NCBI GenBank assembly: GCA_021648265.1
Contig: JAKITD010000023.1
Coordinates: 1-39,476, forward strand
Source of the DNA: Flavobacteriaceae bacterium
GTDB lineage: Bacteria; Bacteroidota; Bacteroidia; Flavobacteriales; Flavobacteriaceae
Reading direction: 5' to 3'
DNA length: 39,476 bases
Below the pieces are notes generated by a model. The model saw only the letters and a list, made by a program, of their open reading frames with translations. It had not been told where the DNA came from and did no database searches. Below are positions 13,875 to 21,819 of this stretch, one piece after another. Made by a program: the position numbers and the translations under genes. The stretch's first letter is position 1; every line of letters begins with the position of its first letter.

Positions 13875-14537
13875 TTAAATCTCTCTTTTCGAATTATACT
13901 TTTTTAAAGCCAAACGGTATTCTGCTAAAATTACTCGAATATCGTCGCTCATTTTATTGTTAATTTCTGAATACACCCGAGCATCAAATCCATATAAAAT
14001 TCCAAAATCTTTATCATCATCTCTGCCTCTTAAACTTCTGTCTTTATCTATAATAAACACAAAAGGGGATGCGCTATTATCGTCTAAAGTGTAATTTGTT
14101 TTTAAAGACTGAAATACTTTTTCGATAGCTTCCGGTTTTCCAAAGACAAAGTTCCAGTTTTCTGGATTTTCTATTTCTGCTAATTTAGTTTTCAGTATTT
14201 TTACTTCATCTTCAACACCTTCAGGAGTAAGGATTACAAACTGAAAATCTTTAAACTGATAGTTTTTCTTGTAAATTTCGTGAGCCAAATTAAAGGCATT
14301 GGCATAGCTAGACTCCACATCTTTTCCGAAGAAACACAAGACAGTAATATGGTCTTTTAGTTGTTTTGTTTTTCCATCTTCGGTTTTAAAATCATTTAAT
14401 TCTAAAACGTTTTCTGTTAATACAGGAAGTTTCGCAAAATGATTCACGCCCGAAGCAAAAAACAAATAGGCAGTTATTGGGAGTAAAAACAAGACTCCAA
14501 GTACGGTAAATTTTTTAATTTTCTCTTTAGTATTCAC
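13875..14537 (-). CDS. Membrane-anchored thioredoxin-fold protein resembling SCO but lacking its cysteines
   Basis: A 220-residue protein with one N-terminal membrane helix (FTVLGVLFLLPITAYLFFA). Its external domain has thioredoxin/SCO-like strands: ITVLCFFGKDVESSY where SCO has the CXXXC loop, FQFVILTPEGVEDEVKILK, NWNFVFGKPEAIEKV and SPFVFIIDKDRSLRGRDDDKD. The only cysteine near the active-site loop is in VLCFFG, before the place where CXXXC would be, so copper transfer in the SCO manner seems impossible. It starts the SCO-DUF420-CXXC cluster, 11 bp from the true SCO gene. It is perhaps a partner or scaffold of the SCO protein. Confidence 0.65.
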   Translation of the reverse strand: MNTKEKIKKFTVLGVLFLLPITAYLFFASGVNHFAKLPVLTENVLELNDFKTEDGKTKQLKDHITVLCFFGKDVESSYANAFNLAHEIYKKNYQFKDFQFVILTPEGVEDEVKILKTKLAEIENPENWNFVFGKPEAIEKVFQSLKTNYTLDDNSASPFVFIIDKDRSLRGRDDDKDFGILYGFDARVYSEINNKMSDDIRVILAEYRLALKKYNSKREI

Positions 14538-14541
14538 TTTG

Positions 14542-14549
14542 CAAAAATA
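14542..14549 (-). promoter_or_regulatory. -7-like element upstream of the SCO cluster
   Basis: The minus strand reads TATTTTTG, matching TAnnTTTG, only 5 nt upstream of the ATG at 14537, so the transcript would be nearly leaderless. No clear TTG is seen at -33, hence the low confidence. Confidence 0.35.
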
Positions 14550-14591
14550 ACGGTTAAATAGTTTTGAACCATACTTTAATTACATAAAAAA

Positions 14592-14619
14592 AACTCCATC
14601 CGAAAACACGAATGGAGTT
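14592..14619 (-). terminator. Intrinsic terminator of the ctaB-coxC-coxC-subunit IV operon
   Basis: The 8-bp arms AACTCCAT and ATGGAGTT enclose a 12-nt loop and are followed on the minus strand by a run of T. It separates the oxidase subunit genes from the SCO cluster. Confidence 0.85.
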
Positions 14620-14644
14620 ATAATAATTTTTAGAAAATATTCTT

Positions 14645-15028
14645 TTAGAAATCAAATTTCACATACCCGTTTTTATATACTTCAAAAACATAATCGCCTT
14701 CTACTAATAAAATAAATAATAAGTAGATAATTAAGAAGCCTGCTGTCCAAACTACGGATCTACGCAATCCCATTTTTTCGTCACGCATATGCATAAAATC
14801 CCAAGTAATGTAATAGGCTTTAACAATGGTTAATCCTATGAATATCCAGTTTAAATATTTTAATGCAAATAAATGGTGTTCTGTTAAAAAAGCTGGTTTT
14901 GTAATTCCTAAGAATACCTCAACTATGGTAATAATAGAAAGCAATATAAATACACCCCAAATTTTTGAAACGTTGGATTTAAACTTTAACTTTCCTCTAA
15001 ATATTGCTAAATTATGATCTTGTGCCAT
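14645..15028 (-). CDS. Cytochrome c oxidase subunit IV-type small membrane protein
   Basis: A 127-residue protein with three membrane helices: IWGVFILLSIITIVEVFLGI, LNWIFIGLTIVKAYYITWDF and TAGFLIIYLLFILLVEG. KAYYITWDFMHMRDEK is the conserved stretch of prokaryotic subunit IV (CoxD/CyoD-like). It lies 17 bp after the large subunit III gene and is the last gene before the terminator at 14592-14619. It probably stabilises the aa3/caa3-type oxidase whose catalytic subunits are encoded at 36452-39345. Confidence 0.85.
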   Translation of the reverse strand: MAQDHNLAIFRGKLKFKSNVSKIWGVFILLSIITIVEVFLGITKPAFLTEHHLFALKYLNWIFIGLTIVKAYYITWDFMHMRDEKMGLRRSVVWTAGFLIIYLLFILLVEGDYVFEVYKNGYVKFDF

Positions 15029-15045
15029 TTTTTATTTTTATACTA

Positions 15046-16023
15046 TTAAATAAGGTAAAATACAGTAAATACAAATACCCAAACTAAATCTACAAAGTGC
15101 CAGTAAAGTCCAACTTTTTCTACCATTTCGTAACTTCCTCTACGTTCGTAAGTACCTATAATTACATTAAAGAAAACAATGATATTAAAGATAATTCCTG
15201 AGAACACGTGAAAACCGTGAAAACCTGTAATAAAGAAGAAGAAATCTGCAAATAAGGGCGTTCCGTATTCGTTGTGTTTAAGATTTGCTCCTTCAACTAT
15301 TCCAGTTCCATCCGTTTTTAATTTAGCAACCGATTCTGCTCTAGATAAAACTGTTCGATGACCATTTTCATCTAGGTATTGTGTTCTTATTAATATAGAT
15401 TCGTCTGCCAAGAATCCTTTGGTTACTTCGGCTAAAGAAACGCTTGTTCCTGCTCCTTCAGATTGATACCAAATACCGTTGTTACTTTCTTGTTGTATTC
15501 TTTCAGAATGAATAGGGACTGCAAAATCACCTAAAGCTACTCTAGATCCATCAGCTTTTACAAACTGAAGAATTTTTCCGCCCTTAGTTTCAACAGCACC
15601 ATAATTTCCTTTTATAAATGTTCCCCATTCCCAAGCTTGTGATCCAACAAAAATGGCACCACCTATAATAGTTAGAAATAAGTAAACAATTACCTTGTTT
15701 TTCTTCATGTGATGTCCAGCATCTACAGCTAATACCATAGTTACTGAAGAAAAGATAAGTACGAAGGTCATAAACGCCACATAATACATCGGGAAATTTC
15801 CGTGTATAAAAGGGATGTGTGTAAATACCTCATCGGCGATTGGCCAAGAGTCTATAAATTTATATCTTGAAAAGCCATAAGCTCCTAAAAATCCTGAAAA
15901 TGTTAATGCATCAGAAACGATAAAAAACCACATCATCATTTTACCATAACTGGCATTTAATGGTTTGTTGTTTCCGTCCCAGGTTTTATTATCAGTGCTT
16001 GGTTTTGCAACTGTATCGTCCAT
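15046..16023 (-). CDS. coxC: Cytochrome c oxidase subunit III (long form)
   Basis: A 325-residue integral membrane protein. Helices at MMMWFFIVSDALTFSGFLG, MYYVAFMTFVLIFSSVTMVL, KVIVYLFLTIIGGAIFVG, FFFFITGFHGFHVFSGIIFN and the C-terminal WHFVDLVWVFVFTVFYLI match the heme-copper oxidase subunit III fold. The GFHGFHV and YWHFVDLVW motifs are diagnostic. Between helices, residues ~130-245 form an unusually long soluble insert (VKADGSRVALGDFAVPIHSE and following) seen in Bacteroidota versions. The gene follows the short subunit III gene by 44 bp. Two subunit III genes in tandem are usual for this phylum. Confidence 0.9.
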   Translation of the reverse strand: MDDTVAKPSTDNKTWDGNNKPLNASYGKMMMWFFIVSDALTFSGFLGAYGFSRYKFIDSWPIADEVFTHIPFIHGNFPMYYVAFMTFVLIFSSVTMVLAVDAGHHMKKNKVIVYLFLTIIGGAIFVGSQAWEWGTFIKGNYGAVETKGGKILQFVKADGSRVALGDFAVPIHSERIQQESNNGIWYQSEGAGTSVSLAEVTKGFLADESILIRTQYLDENGHRTVLSRAESVAKLKTDGTGIVEGANLKHNEYGTPLFADFFFFITGFHGFHVFSGIIFNIIVFFNVIIGTYERRGSYEMVEKVGLYWHFVDLVWVFVFTVFYLI

Positions 16024-16067
16024 ATTTAGTTATTGATTTTAATAGGTTTCAAAAATACATATATTTT

Positions 16068-16679
16068 TTATCTAACAAAATAGAAAAATAAAAAGAGGTA
16101 AATCCATAAAACATCCACAAAATGCCAAAAAGTCGCTGCTATTTCTATGCCCACAGTATTTCCAGATGTATATTTTTGTTTATAATGATTATAAATTACG
16201 ACCAAAACCGAAATTAGCGCTGCAATAATATGCGTTAAATGAAGTAGTACGACCAAATAAATAAAAGATGTGGTTATGCTACTTTCACTTCCTGTAAAAA
16301 AATATCCGTTTGCAATTATCTCAGAAAAACCCTTAAATTGAAATATAATAAAAGTGACTCCTAGTAAAAAAGTTGCTATTAAAAATATCATTCCTTTTTT
16401 GCTTTCTTGAGCAATTACATTTCTCTTTGCAAAATAAAAAGTAACACTACTTAAAACAATTACTGCCAAACTAATATAAAATGCTTGTGGAATCTGAAAA
16501 TCTGATAACCAATCTTCACGCTCACTACTTACTACATATGCACTTGTAAGTCCAGCAAAACTCATGGTTAAGCTAATTAGACCAAACCATAGCATCATCT
16601 TTTTTGCTCGATCTATCCTTGGCTTGTCGTTTTCTAAATTTTGTTCCATTTGAAAATCTTTTTTTAAAGTTGCTTCCAT
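16068..16679 (-). CDS. coxC: Cytochrome c oxidase subunit III (short form)
   Basis: A 203-residue membrane protein with five helices (KMMLWFGLISLTMSFAGLTS, FYISLAVIVLSSVTFYFA, MIFLIATFLLGVTFIIFQF, IYLVVLLHLTHIIAALISVL and the C-terminal FWHFVDVLWIYLFLFFYFVR). The HLTHI histidines and the terminal WHFVDVLW box identify it as subunit III. Its ATG overlaps the ctaB stop by one base, so translation is coupled. It lacks the soluble insert of the next gene's product. Confidence 0.9.
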   Translation of the reverse strand: MEATLKKDFQMEQNLENDKPRIDRAKKMMLWFGLISLTMSFAGLTSAYVVSSEREDWLSDFQIPQAFYISLAVIVLSSVTFYFAKRNVIAQESKKGMIFLIATFLLGVTFIIFQFKGFSEIIANGYFFTGSESSITTSFIYLVVLLHLTHIIAALISVLVVIYNHYKQKYTSGNTVGIEIAATFWHFVDVLWIYLFLFFYFVR

Positions 16680-17572
16680 TATCTAATAAATTTATCGGCT
16701 ACATACACTATTTGTAATAAAGTAATATAGCTTACACTTGCCAACATAAACTGTTTGGCTACTTTATCTGTTTTAATTCTATAAAATCGAATTGCGAAAT
16801 ATAAAAATCCTAATCCTATTAAGCCCATTATCACTCCTGAAACGGGTGTCAAATACAATCTTCCAGTTACTCCAAATACAGGAATAAGAGAAGCTAGCAC
16901 CGTCCAAATAGTATATAAAACTGCTTGTAAGGTAGTTGATTTATCTTTCTTTCCGTTAGGTAACATAAAGAAACCTGCACGTTTGTAATCATCGTATAAA
17001 AACCAGCCAATTGCCCAGAAGTGTGGAAATTGCCAAAAAAACTGAATCATAAATAAGGTTCCTGGTTCAATTCCGAAGTCATTCGTAGCTGCAACCCAAC
17101 CCAACATAAAAGGAATCGCTCCTGGAAATGCACCAACAAATACCGAAAGTGGTGTTTTTGTTTTTAAAGGTGTATATAAACTTACATACATAAAAATGCA
17201 TATAGCACCGAACATTGCCGTAATTGGATTGATAGCATAAAGTGCCACAATACCAATAATGGTAAGTGTAACAGCAATTATAAAAGCTGTTTTAACACTC
17301 ATTCTTCCTGATGGAATTGGGCGATTTTCAGTACGTTTCATCAAAGCATCTAAATCTCTTTCGATGATCTGATTATATACATTAGAAGCCCCAACCATAC
17401 TGTAACCACCAATACATAGTAGTATTAATTCTGTATAATTAACCGTTTCAACACCAAGAAAATATCCTGCAATTGAAGAAAACAACACACTTATCGAAAG
17501 TCTAACTTTCGTTATTTCGAGGAAGTTTTTAAAAAATGAAATCTTTTCAGGGTTTGTTTGAGTAACAGTCAA
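16679..17572 (-). CDS. ctaB: Heme O synthase (protoheme IX farnesyltransferase)
   Basis: A 297-residue UbiA-family membrane prenyltransferase. The first aspartate-rich box is present as NVYNQIIERDLDALMKRTEN at residues 64-83, with RPIPSGR after it, and the second as YDDYKRAGFFMLP. About eight to nine hydrophobic helices follow the family plan. It converts heme B to heme O for the a-type oxidase encoded further on. It is first in the operon with two subunit III genes and subunit IV, and a good TTG-N20-TATATTTG promoter lies just upstream. Confidence 0.95.
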   Translation of the reverse strand: MTVTQTNPEKISFFKNFLEITKVRLSISVLFSSIAGYFLGVETVNYTELILLCIGGYSMVGASNVYNQIIERDLDALMKRTENRPIPSGRMSVKTAFIIAVTLTIIGIVALYAINPITAMFGAICIFMYVSLYTPLKTKTPLSVFVGAFPGAIPFMLGWVAATNDFGIEPGTLFMIQFFWQFPHFWAIGWFLYDDYKRAGFFMLPNGKKDKSTTLQAVLYTIWTVLASLIPVFGVTGRLYLTPVSGVIMGLIGLGFLYFAIRFYRIKTDKVAKQFMLASVSYITLLQIVYVADKFIR

Positions 17573-17592
17573 TTTCTTGATTTTAAGCGCTG

Positions 17593-17623
17593 CAAATATA
17601 GAGCACCTCTCTTACCTTTACAA
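17593..17623 (-). promoter_or_regulatory. Promoter of the ctaB-coxC operon
   Basis: On the minus strand TTG (17623-17621) is followed after 20 bases by TATATTTG (17600-17593), a full match to the Bacteroidota housekeeping consensus. The leader to the ATG at 17572 would be about 15 nt. There is no FNR-like palindrome, unlike the cytochrome promoters. Confidence 0.65.
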
Positions 17624-17699
17624 TAGAAATATTAGTTTCTTACTTATTATTTTATTCTTTTTTCGTTATTTTGATAATTCAAACTAAAAAACCAATCAA

Positions 17700-18671
17700 A
17701 TGCAAAAAATTATAGTAGCAGTTTTCGTCTTTTTTTCTTTCAATTTTATTTCGACAGCCCAAACAGATACTGGAGAAGCTTATAATATTACCATTTCCAA
17801 AGTTAGCAGAAATGTTTACATGCTTCAAGGAAAAGGCGGAAATATGGGTTTAAGTTTAGGTCACGATGGTGTTTTTATGATAGACAATCAATTTAAAGAA
17901 GGAGTTCCTGATATCTTAAAAAAAATTAGAAAACTAAATAAAAAACCAATTAAATATATAGTGAATACTCATCATCATCCTGATCATATTGGAGGGAATA
18001 TACTAATGGCGAATGAAGGAGCTACTATTTTTTCACATGAAAATACCCGTAAAAGAATTGAAGATTTAAGAAAAAATAGTTCTGAAAAATTAGAAACTAA
18101 AATACTTCCTATTATTACTATTACTGAAGATCTAACCTTTTATTTTAACGGAGAAAAAATAATGGTTTTTCATGTGCACAACGCTCATACAGATGGTGAT
18201 ATTATGGTGTACTTTACTAATAGTAATGTTATACACACGGGCGATGCTTTTGTTAATGGGTTATACCCATTTATAGATCACGAATCTGGAGGATCTTTAG
18301 AAGGATATTATAATGCGTTAGAAAAAATATTAATGGTAGGTGACGAGCACACAAAAATAATACCTGGACACGGAGAACTTGCTACCATTCAAGATGTAAA
18401 AAACTCATTAGATATGATTACAATTATTTGGAAACGTGTAAGTCATTACTATACAAATAAAAAAACTATTGAAGAGGTTTTAGCATTAAATGATTTTACT
18501 CAAATTTTTGATGAGCAAGGTTATGGTAATGGTTTTACTACCACTGAACAATTTATACGTGCTATTTATAAGGATATTGAAATTGAAAATGGTCCAGTTG
18601 ACAACAGAACTATGGAACAACGCTTACAGGATAAATTAGAAGAACAGCAAAAAGCTAAAAAGAAAGGATAG
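17700..18671 (+). CDS. Exported metallo-beta-lactamase-fold hydrolase
   Basis: A 323-residue protein with a signal peptide (ending near FISTAQ). It has a complete metal site of the metallo-beta-lactamase superfamily: the HXHXDH motif at residues 91-96 (THHHPDHIGGN), then His163 (NAHTDGD), Asp182 (HTGDAF) and His224 (IPGHGE). Related exported proteins include quinoprotein-relay hydrolases and B3-like enzymes, and the substrate cannot be told from sequence. It is a single-gene unit, divergent from ctaB and convergent with remB, with a terminator directly downstream. The C-terminus is a lysine/glutamine-rich tail. Confidence 0.85.
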   Translation: MQKIIVAVFVFFSFNFISTAQTDTGEAYNITISKVSRNVYMLQGKGGNMGLSLGHDGVFMIDNQFKEGVPDILKKIRKLNKKPIKYIVNTHHHPDHIGGNILMANEGATIFSHENTRKRIEDLRKNSSEKLETKILPIITITEDLTFYFNGEKIMVFHVHNAHTDGDIMVYFTNSNVIHTGDAFVNGLYPFIDHESGGSLEGYYNALEKILMVGDEHTKIIPGHGELATIQDVKNSLDMITIIWKRVSHYYTNKKTIEEVLALNDFTQIFDEQGYGNGFTTTEQFIRAIYKDIEIENGPVDNRTMEQRLQDKLEEQQKAKKKG

Positions 18672-18697
18672 TAGCAACTATTGGCAATCACATTAAT

Positions 18698-18730
18698 AAC
18701 ACTCATTTACATAAATTGTAAATGAGTGTT
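18698..18730. terminator. Terminator between the MBL-fold gene and remB
   Basis: The 13-bp perfect arms AACACTCATTTAC and GTAAATGAGTGTT enclose a 7-nt loop, followed on the plus strand by TTGTTTT. It lies between two convergent stop codons. It is best for the plus-strand gene and may also serve remB. Confidence 0.8.
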
Positions 18731-18735
18731 TTGTT

Positions 18736-20814
18736 TTAAAAATCATTTTGCCAATTAAACAAATCTGTTCGGATTCCTAAATTAACCCAAGTGGTTGTGT
18801 TTTCAAATACAGTTTCTGTATTTACTAAGGGTTTAAAACTTCTGAATATTACACTTCCATAAATCTTTAAACTGGTTGCTGGATTTATTAAATAACCTGC
18901 TTGCAATTCGGCAAAGAAAAAATTGGTAGTATTACCTTGAGCTACTTCATTTCCATTTTCATAGGGTCTATCTTCTTCATCTCTATAAATATCTGCTCCA
19001 TAAAATGAATTGTCCTCTTCGGTATTAAAATCAAATCCTCGTTTGGCGACTATAAATTTAACATCTCCAAATATTCTATTAATGTTATAATGCCCTATTA
19101 CTAAAAATTCTGAGAAACTAGCACCATAAGGGTGTGCTAAAGGTTGATTGTTTTGTCCATAATTTAACACTACGGTATTGTGTGAATAGGTATAAGGTCT
19201 TACTCTATTGTACTCTGTTTGTAGGTATAAATTTTTAAGTCCGAAAGCATCGTAATATTTTACACCTATTTGGTAACCCGTTTTGTTTTTCCAACTTCCG
19301 TCACCTCCAAACACATCGCCTGAAGAAAACTCATCTATAATAAACTGCCCATAAGCATTTATTCGATCTGAGAATTTATATTTTGCACTAAATCCTATTA
19401 GAGCATTTCCAGCCCTTGACCCTACTGCAAATTGAACGGCTTGGTAAAATATTATTGGGTTTAAGTACGAAAAATTTACACCGTCTCCGGCATTTTCCCA
19501 AATAACAGATTCAAATAAACCAATATTTAACCGTTTGGAAACATTATAGCTTAAATAATGGCTAGCAATATATTTGTTTCTGTAGGAGCGATTGTCGTTT
19601 ACAACTTCAGAACGAACATCTTTTAAAGACATCCAAATATTGGTATATTTAATTTTCCAAATAGTAGTATTTATTTTAAAATATGGATGTGGGCTTGCAT
19701 TATCACTTAAGAATAAGGATCGGTATCCTTCACCAATAAAATTTTTCCCTTGTCCTAACTGAAAATTAAAAGTTTTAGATGGAGAATAAGATACATATCC
19801 TGTTGCTACAGGATAATCGTAAGCATCGCTATTAAATTCTTTTGCAATGCCACGACCCGGTATTATTGCAGGGTTTCCTCCGTCAGGTTTTATAGATTCT
19901 GCATACCGATTAAAATAATCTGCAAACCTTCCTTGGCTTTCATAAAAAACGGTAAAGAAACTTATTTTTTTTCCTATTCCTCCTTGAACATACAAAAGGC
20001 GTGTATTGTTGTACGTATCGATGTCTGCATCAATATCTTTACCAATTTGTAAATCTACTCCTGGATCTATGGTGAACCAAAAATCTTCTCCTTTATAGGC
20101 AAACATATGTTCGTTCCACCACTTTCTTCCCAACCAAGAGGTTTTAGGTTTTAATATTTTTTGATTTACATCTTCAAAGTTATAATATTTATTCACCTCT
20201 TTATAAAGAAAAGGTTTTTGGGAAGTATGCGTATTGGTTCCTACTTTATTTAATGCTGCATCAAATCTACTATAGTTTTGTGTTGAAAGCGGAATGTTTA
20301 ATGTACTTTGATATTCTTCATTAGCATAAGGGTACTTTTTAATATCATCATACTCATTACTTAAATTGTTGAGTGTTTTTACTTCTTCTGATTCACTTTC
20401 CAATAAAGGAGCTTCTAAAGGTATTTTAAAAGGCAACTTAAACTGCATATAGCTCGGTTCGCCATTATAGGTTGCTGGTGTAATTTTCGGGAGTGTTGCA
20501 AACATACGTTTTACTTCATCTTTTATCTCTGTATAAATTGCATCTACATATAATACTTTAAATTTTCCTTCTTTGGTTATTTCTAAAAATATTTCAGCTT
20601 GTCCTTTGTAATTTTCTTCTGAAACTATTGAAGGAGTTTTAAAATTATCGTAAAAAAATTGTTTTAACGTAAAGTTGAAACAATTTTCTAGGGAATCTAT
20701 AGAAACGTTAGCACATTCTTTAAAAACCGGATATTTTTCAAAACTTACTTTAGGTGTTTGAGAAAATGAAGCTACCGAAATTAATAAAATAAGAAATGAG
20801 GCAAATCTCTTCAT
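18736..20814 (-). CDS. remB: RemB-like gliding motility outer-membrane protein
   Basis: A 692-residue protein with a signal peptide (ending SVASFSQ). Residues ~25-135 form a domain like the TonB C-terminal domain: YPVFKECANVSIDSLENCF has the same paired cysteines as the two TonB-like proteins next door, and later ATLPKITPATYNGEP. From ~240 on it is a Wzi/capsule-assembly-like beta-barrel (SYSPSKTFNFQLGQGKNFIG, INAYGQFIIDEF, TTWVNLGIRTDLF). This matches RemB of gliding flavobacteria, a surface-adhesion/motility component whose gene lies near sprA in Flavobacterium. It is transcribed alone from a -7 element at 20857-20864. Confidence 0.75.
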   Translation of the reverse strand: MKRFASFLILLISVASFSQTPKVSFEKYPVFKECANVSIDSLENCFNFTLKQFFYDNFKTPSIVSEENYKGQAEIFLEITKEGKFKVLYVDAIYTEIKDEVKRMFATLPKITPATYNGEPSYMQFKLPFKIPLEAPLLESESEEVKTLNNLSNEYDDIKKYPYANEEYQSTLNIPLSTQNYSRFDAALNKVGTNTHTSQKPFLYKEVNKYYNFEDVNQKILKPKTSWLGRKWWNEHMFAYKGEDFWFTIDPGVDLQIGKDIDADIDTYNNTRLLYVQGGIGKKISFFTVFYESQGRFADYFNRYAESIKPDGGNPAIIPGRGIAKEFNSDAYDYPVATGYVSYSPSKTFNFQLGQGKNFIGEGYRSLFLSDNASPHPYFKINTTIWKIKYTNIWMSLKDVRSEVVNDNRSYRNKYIASHYLSYNVSKRLNIGLFESVIWENAGDGVNFSYLNPIIFYQAVQFAVGSRAGNALIGFSAKYKFSDRINAYGQFIIDEFSSGDVFGGDGSWKNKTGYQIGVKYYDAFGLKNLYLQTEYNRVRPYTYSHNTVVLNYGQNNQPLAHPYGASFSEFLVIGHYNINRIFGDVKFIVAKRGFDFNTEEDNSFYGADIYRDEEDRPYENGNEVAQGNTTNFFFAELQAGYLINPATSLKIYGSVIFRSFKPLVNTETVFENTTTWVNLGIRTDLFNWQNDF

Positions 20815-20856
20815 TGTAAATTGACGTTTTTATTTTCGGAAAGATACGGAAAAATA

Positions 20857-20864
20857 CAAAGTTA
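20857..20864 (-). promoter_or_regulatory. -7 element of remB
   Basis: The minus strand reads TAACTTTG, a full TAnnTTTG match about 40 nt upstream of the remB ATG. No properly spaced TTG was found. Confidence 0.45.
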
Positions 20865-20874
20865 CCCTTAAAAA

Positions 20875-20908
20875 CAAACCTCATCTTAAAATAGAAAGAT
20901 GAGGTTTG
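20875..20908 (-). terminator. Terminator of the second TonB-like gene
   Basis: CAAACCTCATCTT and AAGATGAGGTTTG form a 13-bp perfect stem with an 8-nt loop, followed by TTTTTAAG on the minus strand. It lies 11 bp after the stop at 20919. Confidence 0.85.
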
Positions 20909-20918
20909 AAGTTTTTTA

Positions 20919-21710
20919 TTAATCGACTTTAAAGGTTATTGGTATAGTGTATTGCACTGCAACATTTTTATTACCCTGTCTTCCAGGTTGCATTTTTGGT
21001 AATTTTGAAACCACTCTTACGGCTTCATTTTCTAGTGTTTTATTTGATGCTTTTGCAATTACATTAACAATATTTCCATTTGAATTTATAGTGAATTGAA
21101 CTGTGATTTTTTGAGAATTTATCATCTCGGAATCATCCAATTTATTGGTATTAAATTTTCTTACTATATATTTTCTAATTTTTTTAGACATACAGTTTCT
21201 TTTGTCTTCGTTTGTAATAGACGATTCACATCCTGGAAAAACCGGAACAAATTCTACTCCCATTAAACTTCTTAGTTTTATAGGTAGATCTTCCTTTTTA
21301 GGAGAAGTGGTAGTGTTTTTATTTGATTCTACAGAAACTTCTGTTTTAGTAATTTTCTTTTCTGAGGTATCATCAGGAACTACCTCAATTACTTTTTCAA
21401 TTACTTTTTCAATTACTTTTGGCGGAATTGCTTTTACAATCGGCTTCTTTTTAGGGATTAAAATAGGTTCTTCTACAGTAAAGGTAATTAATGGAATCTC
21501 GTCTAAATAATCAAGGTCTGTTTTTGCAAAATGCTTTTCTGCAACTTCAAACTTAGTTTGCATTATCAAATAAACTGCAGAAAGACTAATTAGCAATCCA
21601 ATTTGAAAAAATAATTTTGAATTCCATTTAATGTTCACACTTTTTTTGTCAAATCGTTTTGATAATGATTTTGGTTGGTCATTGTTCAAATTGCTGTGAA
21701 AAAATTTCAT
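20919..21710 (-). CDS. TonB-like energy transducer protein
   Basis: A 263-residue protein from the ATG at 21710 (MKFFHSNLNNDQPKSL). A longer reading from a TTG at 21779 would begin inside the terminator of the upstream gene and is rejected. It has one membrane helix (LFFQIGLLISLSAVYLIM), a linker with valine/lysine/proline repeats (PKKKPIVKAIPPKVIEKVIE), then a TonB C-terminal domain: VPVFPGCESSITNEDKRNC, VQFTINSNGNIVNVIAKA and KLPKMQPGRQGNKNVAV. Such proteins pass proton-motive force to outer-membrane receptors. It follows another tonB-like gene and may be specialised for the gliding/secretion machinery nearby. Confidence 0.8.
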   Translation of the reverse strand: MKFFHSNLNNDQPKSLSKRFDKKSVNIKWNSKLFFQIGLLISLSAVYLIMQTKFEVAEKHFAKTDLDYLDEIPLITFTVEEPILIPKKKPIVKAIPPKVIEKVIEKVIEVVPDDTSEKKITKTEVSVESNKNTTTSPKKEDLPIKLRSLMGVEFVPVFPGCESSITNEDKRNCMSKKIRKYIVRKFNTNKLDDSEMINSQKITVQFTINSNGNIVNVIAKASNKTLENEAVRVVSKLPKMQPGRQGNKNVAVQYTIPITFKVD

Positions 21711-21766
21711 AGTGTATAAATTAAAGATTAATATATACACAATAATACAAGGGTTGTGCCAAAAAA

Positions 21767-21797
21767 AATCCCGTTTCAAAAAAATTGAAACGGGATT
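21767..21797 (-). terminator. Terminator of the first TonB-like gene
   Basis: AATCCCGTTTCAA and TTGAAACGGGATT form a 13-bp perfect stem with a 5-nt loop, followed by TTTTTTGG on the minus strand. It lies just after the stop at 21820. Confidence 0.85.
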
Positions 21798-21819
21798 GAA
21801 TTTATTAGTAATAAATTTC

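Noticed and set aside
21711-21779. Longer N-terminus for the second TonB-like protein starting with TTG
   Set aside because: The TTG lies in the stem of the upstream gene's terminator, and the extension (hydrophobic, His/Cys/Trp) does not resemble TonB proteins. ATG at 21710 gives the normal layout.
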